Shown: positions 1 to 6,723 of the stretch, piece after piece | How positions within the stretch are numbered: the first letter of the stretch is position 1 | How the letters are laid out: the number at the start of each line of letters is the position of its first letter | Assembly (NCBI GenBank): GCA_021828445.1 | Contig: JAJZJD010000012.1 | Coordinates: 1-15,829, forward strand | Direction: 5' to 3' | Length of the DNA: 15,829 nucleotides | DNA from: a bacterium | GTDB lineage: Bacteria; SZUA-79; Acidulodesulfobacterales; Acidulodesulfobacteraceae | The notes under the pieces: generated by a model | What the model saw: only the letters and a program-made list of their open reading frames with translations | Told to the model about the DNA's origin: nothing | The model's database searches: none | Position numbers and translations under genes: made by a program

Positions 1-121
1 CTTTGGCTATGCCGGCTTTTTGCGCCACCCTATCCATGGTTAAAGCGGAAAATCCGATTTCCTCTATCAGCTTTCTCGAAGACGACAAAATCAATTCGTA
101 TTTATCTATATTTTCGACCAT
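1..121 (-). CDS. TetR/AcrR-family transcriptional regulator, N-terminus (partial)
   Basis: The window edge cuts this gene after about 40 codons from the ATG at 121-119. The visible residues form the first half of a TetR-type DNA-binding domain: a first helix (around KYELILSSSRKLIEEIGF) followed by the family pattern GFSALTMDRVAQKAGIAK, the start of the helix-turn-helix in which AGIAK leads into the recognition helix. The start codon is well placed, since TetR proteins usually have 5 to 15 residues before this helix. No ribosome binding site precedes the ATG, and a strong promoter lies only about 10 nt upstream, so the mRNA may be nearly leaderless. The ligand-binding half is outside the window, so the signal and targets are unknown. 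The palindrome in its own promoter suggests autorepression (inference). The fold assignment is firm; the role is open. Confidence 0.88.
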   Translation of the reverse strand, partial: MVENIDKYELILSSSRKLIEEIGFSALTMDRVAQKAGIAK

Positions 122-130
122 ATATATATT

Positions 131-159
131 ATTATAATGACTTTAAAGTCATAATACAA
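131..159 (-). promoter_or_regulatory. Sigma-70-type promoter of the tetR-family gene
   Basis: Read on the minus strand, TTGTAT (159-154) and a perfect TATAAT (136-131) are separated by exactly 17 nt. The -35 box is weak (3 of 6 consensus bases) and the -10 is ideal. Transcription would be expected to start about 7 nt below the -10, near 123-125, which puts the ATG at 121 only 2 to 4 nt into the transcript. The spacer consists almost entirely of the palindrome listed separately. Confidence 0.6.
137..152. promoter_or_regulatory. 16-bp perfect palindrome, candidate TetR-family operator
   Basis: ATGACTTTAAAGTCAT is perfectly self-complementary. With one mismatched pair (136/153) the symmetry extends to 133-156, which includes part of both promoter boxes. 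It occupies the 17-nt spacer between -35 and -10, where a bound dimer would block RNA polymerase. TetR-family repressors typically bind such palindromes next to their own gene. Having no loop, it is unlikely to be an RNA hairpin terminator, and no U-tract follows it. Binding by this particular protein is inferred from position. Confidence 0.6.
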
Positions 160-177
160 TAAAAAAATAATTTTATT

Positions 178-726
178 TTAATTCTGGCAAAATTGCATTA
201 AAGGCTGTTTCAATTTTTTAATTAAAAAAGAAAGCGCCAAAAGCATTATGATGACATAAATTACGGAAAAAACAGCGCGGACTATGACGTAATTTTCAAT
301 ATTTAATCCGTAAATTAATAAATTTGCAAAAATTAAAACCGGAAACGACCACATTAGAATCCATCCTTCGATAAAATGAAAGCAGTGGGCTTCTTTACCG
401 TAAAGCCCTGCGACTCCTGCGAGGACAAATCCTATAGATATAATTAAAATTTCCGGATTTTTAAAAACAAAAACATAACCGGCTCCGGATAAAATCCCCA
501 AAATTACGCAGGACAGTATAAATATTTTTATCTCTTTCTTCCATACTAAAAGGAATGATGAAGAAATTAAAGAACCTGCGTAAAAAATAGAAATCCCCGC
601 ATAAAAACCGGGTATATCGTAATAAATATATGAAAAAGCAAATAAAGCTATTCCTATAAAGCCTATGATATAACCCGACCTGTAAATAATATCGTAAGAT
701 TTAGGGTAATAAATTTCCTTTTCCAT
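178..726 (-). CDS. Six-span integral membrane protein of unknown function
   Basis: 182 residues from the ATG at 726. The hydrophobicity pattern gives about six membrane segments, near residues 16-35, 38-61, 66-87, 92-108, 120-140 and 146-168, with no signal peptide or soluble domain. The most distinctive stretch is GLYGKEAHCFHFIEGW (about 108-123), a loop between spans 4 and 5 carrying Lys-Glu, Cys and two His. This faintly recalls the KE-x-FCF motif of DUF2301-type membrane proteins, but I cannot confirm membership. It lies 29 nt after the M16 peptidase stop, on the same strand and with no terminator between, so it is probably the last gene of the rimP-to-M16 operon. The ribosome binding site is poor (AAGG about 11 nt upstream). 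No function is assigned; the hydrophobic protein pattern makes it very likely a real gene. Confidence 0.75.
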   Translation of the reverse strand: MEKEIYYPKSYDIIYRSGYIIGFIGIALFAFSYIYYDIPGFYAGISIFYAGSLISSSFLLVWKKEIKIFILSCVILGILSGAGYVFVFKNPEILIISIGFVLAGVAGLYGKEAHCFHFIEGWILMWSFPVLIFANLLIYGLNIENYVIVRAVFSVIYVIIMLLALSFLIKKLKQPLMQFCQN

Positions 727-755
727 AAATACAGCCGCCTTGCTTTATTATTGTA

Positions 756-1997
756 TTATTTAACCTTGCCGAGAACGGAAATATTTCTGTTTTTCTTACT
801 TGAAAATAACCGCTCGGAAATTCTTTTAACAGCCTGTTTATCTACTTTTTCTATCTTTTTTAAAACCTGCGCCTTGGGAACATATCTGCCTTCGTAAATT
901 TCGTTAATAGCATTGCGGTTCATAATATTTCCGGTAGATTCCATGCCAAGAAGAAAACCGTCGTATATATGTTTTTTTGCATTCATAATTTCGTCGCCGC
1001 TGATATCGCCGCCTACTATGCCGTCGATTATATTAAAAATAAGCTCTTTGGAAAGCTTGAATTTTTTAGGAGAAACGCCCGCATAAATATAAAAATATCC
1101 GTCGGACCTATGAAACACCGAATTTGAATAAATAGAATACGCAAGCCCTTTATTTTCCCTTACTTCCTGAAAAAGTTTAGAACTGACTGACCCGCCTAAA
1201 ATAGTGTTTAAAACTTCTACGGAGAAAAAATCTTCGTCAGACCTGCTTATACCTTCGAGTCCAATTAAGAAATGGGTCTGCTCCAGATCCTTATCTTGAA
1301 AAAAATCGCCGTACACTTTATCGGTTTTAAATTTTTTTTGTACTATTTTGCTATCGAACTGCGAAGCTATTTTACCCATACGGCTGTTGATCGAACCCGC
1401 TATTTTATCGTGTTCGAAATTGCCTGCGACCGAAATTATTATATTTCCGGGATTGTAATGCCGGTAATAATAATCTAATATTTTTTTTCGGTTAAAATTT
1501 TTAATCGTATTTTCGGTTCCAAGAATAGGGAAAGCGTATGATGAATTTCCGTAAAAATTTCTATGAAAGAGTTCCATCGAATAATCCGAAGGATCATCCT
1601 GAACGCCGGAAATTTCCTGCAATATCACGCTTTTTTCTTTTTCGATTTCATCTTCTGGAAACAAAGAATTAAACATCAAATCGATTAAAAGATCGACGGC
1701 GTTGTCGTAGTTTTTATATAAAACTTTGGTATATAAACAAGTAAGCTCCGTTCCGGTAAAAGCGTTCAACGCTCCTCCCATAAGGTCTATTTCCCTGTTT
1801 ATTTCCTTATAAGTTCTATTTTTAGTTCCCTTAAAGAGCAAATGTTCTATGAAATGGGATATGCCGTTTAATTCTGCCGGCTCGTAAACCGAGCCGGTTT
1901 TTACCCACAATCCGATACTTATAGAGTTAAAATATGACTTTTTTTCCGTTATAAGCGTAATCCCCGATTCTAAAACTTCTCTTTTAAAATTCTTCAT
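756..1997 (-). CDS. M16-family zinc metallopeptidase (processing-peptidase-like)
   Basis: 413 residues, the usual length for single-unit bacterial M16 peptidases (PqqL/YmxG/mitochondrial-processing-peptidase-beta type). The inverted zinc motif HxxEH is intact as H48-F-I-E51-H52, and the third ligand is E128 within EKSVILQEI, 76 residues later as in the family. The C-terminal half carries the second family signature, SSKLFQEVRENKGLAYSIYS near residues 270-290, including the Arg and Tyr that contact substrate in related enzymes. No signal peptide is visible, so it is probably cytoplasmic. Its ATG overlaps the pnp stop codon by 4 nt (ATGA), so translation is probably coupled to PNPase. A peptidase of this type commonly follows pnp in other bacteria; its substrate is not evident from sequence. 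Confidence 0.93.
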   Translation of the reverse strand: MKNFKREVLESGITLITEKKSYFNSISIGLWVKTGSVYEPAELNGISHFIEHLLFKGTKNRTYKEINREIDLMGGALNAFTGTELTCLYTKVLYKNYDNAVDLLIDLMFNSLFPEDEIEKEKSVILQEISGVQDDPSDYSMELFHRNFYGNSSYAFPILGTENTIKNFNRKKILDYYYRHYNPGNIIISVAGNFEHDKIAGSINSRMGKIASQFDSKIVQKKFKTDKVYGDFFQDKDLEQTHFLIGLEGISRSDEDFFSVEVLNTILGGSVSSKLFQEVRENKGLAYSIYSNSVFHRSDGYFYIYAGVSPKKFKLSKELIFNIIDGIVGGDISGDEIMNAKKHIYDGFLLGMESTGNIMNRNAINEIYEGRYVPKAQVLKKIEKVDKQAVKRISERLFSSKKNRNISVLGKVK

Positions 1998-4063
1998 AAA
2001 GTTTCTTTTATAGAGAGTTTTATTTTGCCCGCCCTGTCCACATCTAAAACCTTAACTTTTACTTCGTCGCCCTCTTTTAAAACGTCGGAGACTTTTTCCA
2101 CTCTCTTACTATCTATTTGTGAAATATGAACAAGTCCGTCCGTCCCGGGAAATATCTCTACGAAAGCTCCAAAATCCATTATTTTTCTGACTTTGCCGAA
2201 ATAAATCTTGCCGATTTCCGCTTCCTGCGTTATGTCGTTTATCATAGCAACGGCAAGTTTTAATGATTCGCCGTTTGAAGAAGAAATAGTAACCTTTCCG
2301 GAATCTTCTATATCGACCTTTGCGCCGGTCTTTTCTATTATTCCCTTAATAACTTTTCCGCCGGACCCGATAACTTCTCTGACTTTTTCCGGTTTAACCA
2401 TCATAGTGACGATTCTCGGGGCATTTTTTGCCATATCTTTTCTGGGTTCGGTTATAGACTGAAGCATTATATTGAGTATATGTATTCTTCCATCTTTTGC
2501 CTGGGAAAGGGCATTTCTCAAAATCTCTTTAGTAACTCCTGAAATTTTAATATCCATCTGTAAAGCCGTTACGCCTTTAGCGGTTCCCGCAACTTTAAAA
2601 TCCATATCTCCCAAATGGTCTTCATCGCCTAAAATATCGGAAAGTATCGCAACTTTATCTCCTTCTTTTATTAGTCCCATTGCTATTCCCGCAACCGGAG
2701 CCTTTATTGGAACTCCGGCATCCATTAAGGACAATGTGCCTCCGCAAATCGTGGCCTGAGAAGAAGAACCGTTAGACTCGAGTATCTCGGAAACTAATCT
2801 TATCGTATAAGGAAATTCTTCCGCGGACGGAATTACATATCTGAGCGCTTTTTCGCCAAGCGACCCGTGCCCTATCTCTCTTCTGCCGGGGGACCTTAAG
2901 GGAGCGACCTCTCCCACGGAAAAAGGAGGGAAATTATAATGCAGCATAAATTTTTTAGTCGATTCTTTCTCGGGCGCATCTATAATCTGTTCGTCGAATT
3001 TAGTGCCGAGAGTGGCGACGACGAGAGCCTGGGTTTCACCGCGCGTGAAAACGGCGCTTCCGTGAGCCATCGGCAGTTCTCCGACGGAACAGCTGATAGG
3101 CCTTATATCTCTAAGCCCTCTTCCGTCTATTCTTAAACCGTCGTTAATTATGTTGCTTCTCAATATATCCTTTTGGATAGATTCAAAAATATGGCTTATC
3201 GCCGCTTCCTGCCCGGGATAAGATTCATTAAGCAGTTCGATAACCTTGTCGTTCAGGTTTTCAACTCTTTCATTTCTTTCAAGCTTTGCGGAAATCTTAA
3301 GGGCGGCGGATAAATCGTCGTAAGAAAGCTCCTTAACTCTTTCATGCAATCCTTCCGGTATGTTAATTTCTTCAGGCACGGCTTTATTAATGCTCATTCC
3401 AGAAAGAGCTTTATTCTGAAACTCGGTTAATTCCACAATTTTATCGTGCGCGAATTCTATCGCCGAAATAAGCTCTTCCTCGTCTAATTCGTTAAAGCTT
3501 CCTTCAACCATAGTTATAGCGTCTTTTGAGCCTGCGACTATAAGAAACGTGTCGCTGGCTTCGAGTTCCTTATAAGTCGGATTTGCAATGAAATTGCCGT
3601 TTACCCTTGCAATTCTAACGCCTGCGGTTGGTCCGTTAAACGGGGCTTCGGAAAGCATCAAAGAAAATGAAACGCCTAACATAGCCGCCATATCCGGATC
3701 GTTTTCGTTATCCATGGAAACCACGGTGGCTATTATCTGCGTATCAAAAAAGTAATTATCCGAAAATAGGGGTCTTATCGGCCTGTCTAAGAATCTGGAG
3801 GTCAAAACCTCTTTTTCGGTCGGTCTTGCCTCTCTTTTAAAAAAACCGCCCGGTATTTTTCCCGCAGAATAATATTTCTCTACGTAATTCACGGTAAGGG
3901 GCAGGAAATCCGTTCCTTCCTTTATTTTTTTATTTAAACACGTAGTAACGAGAACTTTTGTGTCTCCTATCGTAACCAATGCGCTTCCCGACGCCTGTTT
4001 GGCTAGTCTCCCCGTTTCGATAGTTATTTTTTTACCGTCAAACATTAAAGTATTGCTTATCAT
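1994..4063 (-). CDS. pnp: Polyribonucleotide nucleotidyltransferase (PNPase)
   Basis: 689 residues with the full PNPase architecture: first RNase PH domain (about 1-140), all-alpha linker domain (about 145-295), second catalytic RNase PH domain (about 310-540), KH domain (about 551-612, GSGG loop at 566-569) and S1 domain (about 618-686). Active-site elements are intact: phosphate-binding TRGETQ (340-345), GRREIGHG (393-400), NGSSSQATICGG (431-442) and acidic GDMDFK (485-490). The protein ends right after S1, without the acidic tail that binds RNase E in enterobacteria. It degrades RNA 3' to 5' by phosphorolysis as a trimer. The start at 4063 has a strong Shine-Dalgarno (AGGAGA, 5 nt away). 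It follows rpsO by 56 nt; I see no strong RNase III-type hairpin there, unlike E. coli. Confidence 0.98.
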   Translation of the reverse strand: MISNTLMFDGKKITIETGRLAKQASGSALVTIGDTKVLVTTCLNKKIKEGTDFLPLTVNYVEKYYSAGKIPGGFFKREARPTEKEVLTSRFLDRPIRPLFSDNYFFDTQIIATVVSMDNENDPDMAAMLGVSFSLMLSEAPFNGPTAGVRIARVNGNFIANPTYKELEASDTFLIVAGSKDAITMVEGSFNELDEEELISAIEFAHDKIVELTEFQNKALSGMSINKAVPEEINIPEGLHERVKELSYDDLSAALKISAKLERNERVENLNDKVIELLNESYPGQEAAISHIFESIQKDILRSNIINDGLRIDGRGLRDIRPISCSVGELPMAHGSAVFTRGETQALVVATLGTKFDEQIIDAPEKESTKKFMLHYNFPPFSVGEVAPLRSPGRREIGHGSLGEKALRYVIPSAEEFPYTIRLVSEILESNGSSSQATICGGTLSLMDAGVPIKAPVAGIAMGLIKEGDKVAILSDILGDEDHLGDMDFKVAGTAKGVTALQMDIKISGVTKEILRNALSQAKDGRIHILNIMLQSITEPRKDMAKNAPRIVTMMVKPEKVREVIGSGGKVIKGIIEKTGAKVDIEDSGKVTISSSNGESLKLAVAMINDITQEAEIGKIYFGKVRKIMDFGAFVEIFPGTDGLVHISQIDSKRVEKVSDVLKEGDEVKVKVLDVDRAGKIKLSIKETL

Positions 4064-4119
4064 CTTGTCTCCTATTGAATCTGATTAACTTGCTTTTAAG
4101 AAAAATTAATTTATCGTTT

Positions 4120-4389
4120 TTATTTGCGAAGATCAAGGGCTTCGATTAAAGATTTATATCTTGCATCGTCCTTGCTTTTCAGATAATCGAGAAGATGCCT
4201 TCTTTTTGAAACCATTTTTAAAAGACCCCTTCTTGAATGATGGTCTTTGGCAAATTTTTTAAAATGTTCCGACAATAAATTAATCCGGTATGTAAGCAGG
4301 GAAACCTGCACTTCTACAGAACCGGAATCGTTACTATGGGTCTTAAATTTCTCGATTATTGCGTTTTTTTCTTCTTTTGAAATAGGCAT
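4120..4389 (-). CDS. rpsO: 30S ribosomal protein S15
   Basis: 89 residues, exactly the family length. Typical S15 features are the N-terminal helix ISKEEKNAIIEKFKTHSNDSGSVEVQVSLLTYRINLL (about 3-38), the contact region HHSRRGLLKMVSKRRHLLDYL (about 45-66), which binds the 16S rRNA three-way junction, and the C-terminal RYKSLIEALDLRK. S15 nucleates assembly of the 30S platform. It sits between truB and pnp, the conserved order in many bacteria. Translation starts from an ATG preceded by a very strong Shine-Dalgarno (see separate entry). In other bacteria S15 represses its own mRNA through a leader structure. Confidence 0.98.
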   Translation of the reverse strand: MPISKEEKNAIIEKFKTHSNDSGSVEVQVSLLTYRINLLSEHFKKFAKDHHSRRGLLKMVSKRRHLLDYLKSKDDARYKSLIEALDLRK

Positions 4390-4397
4390 TTAATTGA

Positions 4398-4409
4398 ACC
4401 CCCTTAAGG
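4398..4409 (-). promoter_or_regulatory. Strong rpsO ribosome binding site inside a small palindrome
   Basis: On the minus strand the rpsO leader reads CCTTAAGGGGGT, giving an AAGGGGG Shine-Dalgarno 8 to 9 nt before the ATG at 4389. CCTTAAGG is self-complementary, so part of the Shine-Dalgarno could pair with the preceding CCTT. It is among the strongest ribosome binding sites in the window, in keeping with high ribosomal protein demand. Whether S15 uses this site for autoregulation is not visible from sequence alone. Confidence 0.5.
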
Positions 4410-4447
4410 ATATGTTTTAGTTAGTTTAATTAGTTATTATATATATT

Positions 4448-5188
4448 TTAATTAATGCCGCCGGTACGAATACCGGAAACGTTATTAATATGTATCAGGT
4501 TCTCGATTATGAAATCGGGGCCTTTTTCTAGCGACTCCAGCGGCAGAGCTTCGGAAATATCGAAACCGCCGGCACTCGTCCTTTTAAGGCTGTAAAGATG
4601 CGCCGGAATATCGAATTTATCCATTATATCCTGAGCAATCGCCCTTACATATGTTCCTTTTGAAACGGTGCATCTGAAATCTATAAAAGTATTTCGGCGC
4701 GATTTTACTTCGAAATTATAAATTTTAACTATGGACGTAGGATTTTCCAGAATTACGTCGATATTTTTTCTTGCATATTTATATAGGGGAACTCCCTTAT
4801 GTTTTCTGGCGCTGAAAGCCGGTATCTTTTGAATAAAATCGCCTTTTAAATTATTTAGATAGCTGATTACGCCGTCGGTTTCCGAATCGGAAACGTCTCT
4901 TCCGCCGTTTTGGCGGCCGGCGATATCGAGCGTATCAGTACTTACGCCTAATTTAAGCGTCCCTTCGTAAGATTTAGGAAGATTAATTAAGCTGTCCTGA
5001 AGCTTTGTGGCTTTATTTAAAAGAACGGGGAGAACTCCGGTCGCAAACGGATCCAAAGTTCCGGCATGACCTACTTTGGAACAGTTAAGTTCCTTTTTTA
5101 TTAAAAAATCTACTTTGAACGAGGTCATATCTTTAGGCTTGTCTATGACTAAAATCCCGCTTATGCTGTTATTTTTACCTTTATCCAT
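4448..5188 (-). CDS. truB: tRNA pseudouridine(55) synthase TruB
   Basis: Converts U55 of the tRNA T-loop to pseudouridine. Numbered from the ATG at 5188 (246 residues): GILVIDKPKDMTSF opens the domain (about 11-24), the catalytic Asp is D46 in GHAGTLDPFATG, and KGTYVRAIAQDI is the conserved second motif. The C-terminus is short, with only about 50 residues after the catalytic domain, so a complete PUA domain as in E. coli TruB (314 residues) is lacking. The open frame reaches a TTG at 5215 inside nrnA, adding nine residues (MRRNNINTV). I chose the ATG because it lies 8 nt past the nrnA stop and gives the usual short N-terminus; neither start has a clear Shine-Dalgarno. Cotranscribed with nrnA upstream and rpsO 58 nt downstream. 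Confidence 0.95.
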   Translation of the reverse strand: MDKGKNNSISGILVIDKPKDMTSFKVDFLIKKELNCSKVGHAGTLDPFATGVLPVLLNKATKLQDSLINLPKSYEGTLKLGVSTDTLDIAGRQNGGRDVSDSETDGVISYLNNLKGDFIQKIPAFSARKHKGVPLYKYARKNIDVILENPTSIVKIYNFEVKSRRNTFIDFRCTVSKGTYVRAIAQDIMDKFDIPAHLYSLKRTSAGGFDISEALPLESLEKGPDFIIENLIHINNVSGIRTGGIN

Positions 5189-5196
5189 AACCGTAT

Positions 5197-6321
5197 TTAT
5201 ATTATTTCGCCGCAATATTTATATACTTCGTTTTTAATTTCGTTTATATCGCCGCTTACTTTGCATCCCGCCGCAAATTTATGTCCGCCGCCGCCAAACT
5301 TCTCCGCGACGTATGCGACGTTCGCGTAACTTTTAGACCTGAAATTCAATCTGTATTGATTGAATCCGGTTTCCCTGAAAAATATCGCTATTTCTACTCC
5401 CTGAATCGACCTCGGATAGTTTACGAAATTTTCGTATAAACCGTTAATTCTGTTTCCGTCCCCTTCTTTCAAAACATCTTCTATCATTTTCTTGGTTCCA
5501 ACCATAGAGGCGACCTTTCCGTTGGAGGAAAATTCAAGCGTGTTTAAACTTTTCCCCAGCAGAAAATACATCTCGGCGGGCTTGGTTTCAAAAAGCTCGG
5601 TGGCTATTTCAGCGGGGTCTAAATTATATTCGTTTAAAACGGAACATATATAAAAAGATCTTTTATTCGCCGAAGAATAATGAAAAGAACCGGTATCTGT
5701 CAATATAGACGTATATAAAGACAGAGCAATGTCGTCGTTTAGATACGATAATATTTTTTTTCTTTCTTCAATTCCGCATGGAAGAGGTTCGCCTAATTTG
5801 TCTCCAAGAAAATTATCGAAAGGAGAATACGCAATATCGTTTACATAGGCTCCATATGCTAAAAAAAGATAGAAAAGAACTTCGCCTGCAGAACTTGCAT
5901 CGGGCAGTACGAGGTTAGAATGTCCGAAAAATGTGTTTGTAAAATGATGGTCGATATTAATTATTCTGTTTATTACGGAGAGCTCTCCGTAATTAGCCCC
6001 TATGCGCGAAAATTCCCCGCAATCGACGACTATAAGCAAATCTATGGGTTCTTTCGGAAACTCGTTTAAAAATTTATCGACTCCCGGTAAAAATTTTAAA
6101 TTATTCGGTATCTGGTCTTTATCGTATAAATAAACGTCTTTATCTAACGCCTTTAAAAAAAGGCCGGTCGCTATAACCGAACTTATAGCGTCGCCTTCCG
6201 GATTTTCATGTGTCGCTATAAGAACTTTTTTAGACGTTTCTATGATGCGGAATATATCTGCGGCGTAATTATTTAAAGCCTTTAAATCCGAAGCCGAATA
6301 TTCTTTTTTTATAGATACCAT
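5197..6321 (-). CDS. nrnA: DHH/DHHA1 phosphoesterase, NrnA-type oligoribonuclease/pAp phosphatase
   Basis: 374 residues. The DHH domain shows H38-E-N-P-E-G-D44-A, D100 in VVDCGE, the signature D124-H-H126 and D209 in ILTDTGSF, the set that binds two manganese ions. The DHHA1 substrate domain ends with GGGGHKFAAG (343-352). Family members degrade 2-5 nt RNA oligomers and dephosphorylate pAp, so it fits beside PNPase and RNA-processing genes. It is longer than the usual 310 to 330 residues. The extra length is mainly at residues about 158-195 (NDIAYSPFDNFLG to ERKKILSYL), between the DHH motif and the ILTDTG motif. It starts 6 nt after the rbfA stop with no Shine-Dalgarno, suggesting coupled translation. 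The family is certain; oligoribonuclease versus pAp or c-di-AMP-related specificity is inferred from operon context. Confidence 0.93.
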   Translation of the reverse strand: MVSIKKEYSASDLKALNNYAADIFRIIETSKKVLIATHENPEGDAISSVIATGLFLKALDKDVYLYDKDQIPNNLKFLPGVDKFLNEFPKEPIDLLIVVDCGEFSRIGANYGELSVINRIINIDHHFTNTFFGHSNLVLPDASSAGEVLFYLFLAYGAYVNDIAYSPFDNFLGDKLGEPLPCGIEERKKILSYLNDDIALSLYTSILTDTGSFHYSSANKRSFYICSVLNEYNLDPAEIATELFETKPAEMYFLLGKSLNTLEFSSNGKVASMVGTKKMIEDVLKEGDGNRINGLYENFVNYPRSIQGVEIAIFFRETGFNQYRLNFRSKSYANVAYVAEKFGGGGHKFAAGCKVSGDINEIKNEVYKYCGEII

Positions 6322-6327
6322 AATTGT

Positions 6328-6684
6328 TTATTTTGTCGTTTGTTTTGTAGAATTATATTCGTTTATAATCGTGTTTATATCAAAAGCCTTTTGTAATCCG
6401 CCGTAATATTCAAACCTGATTTCCGGCACTACCCTCAAAAGAACCTTGGAAAAAACATTTTTTTTAATAAAATTTTTGGAACTTTCGAAACCGCTTAACG
6501 CTTTTTTTATTTCTTTTTCGGAACCCAATACGCTGAAAAATATTTTACAGAATTTTAGGTCCTTCGATATTTCCGCGCTTATAATAGTAACGTTTTTCAA
6601 TCTGGCGTCGTTTACCTCAAATTCCAAACACAAAGAAACTTCCCTGGATATCATTTCCGCCACTCTTTTATTTCTTTCTATCAA
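6328..6684 (-). CDS. rbfA: 30S ribosome-binding factor A
   Basis: 118 residues, the normal RbfA length. It matches the single KH-like fold: N-terminal helix NKRVAEMISREVSLCL, then DARLKNVTIISAEISKDLKFCKIFFSV and the C-terminal VVPEIRFEYYGGLQKAFDINTIINE (family pattern with basic residues near a D and a final helix). It helps late 30S maturation around 16S helix 1. The start is a TTG at 6684. I accept it because RVAEMI must fall within the first dozen residues, as in other RbfA proteins, and a GGGGAG Shine-Dalgarno lies about 12 nt upstream, somewhat far. It sits 39 nt after infB. The ylxP gene (DUF503) often found between infB and rbfA is missing here. Confidence 0.95.
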   Translation of the reverse strand: MIERNKRVAEMISREVSLCLEFEVNDARLKNVTIISAEISKDLKFCKIFFSVLGSEKEIKKALSGFESSKNFIKKNVFSKVLLRVVPEIRFEYYGGLQKAFDINTIINEYNSTKQTTK

Positions 6685-6723
6685 TTTATTAAAACTCTCC
6701 CCTATATATGCAAATAAATCTTT

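Noticed and set aside
160..179. Hairpin AAAATAA/TTATTTT followed by T residues after the membrane protein stop
   Set aside because: The stem is A-T only with a 2-nt loop, too weak to call an intrinsic terminator in such an AT-rich gap.
185..197. TGGCA...TTGCA resembling a sigma-54 promoter on the plus strand
   Set aside because: GG and GC are 7 nt apart instead of the required 10, and it lies within coding sequence with no gene downstream on that strand.
4064..4119. RNase III-type autoregulatory stem-loop between rpsO and pnp
   Set aside because: No long complementary arms are visible in this 56-nt AT-rich gap.
5189..5215. TTG at 5215 as the truB start
   Set aside because: It overlaps nrnA by 19 nt, has no Shine-Dalgarno, and the ATG at 5188 gives a more usual N-terminus; kept only as an alternative.
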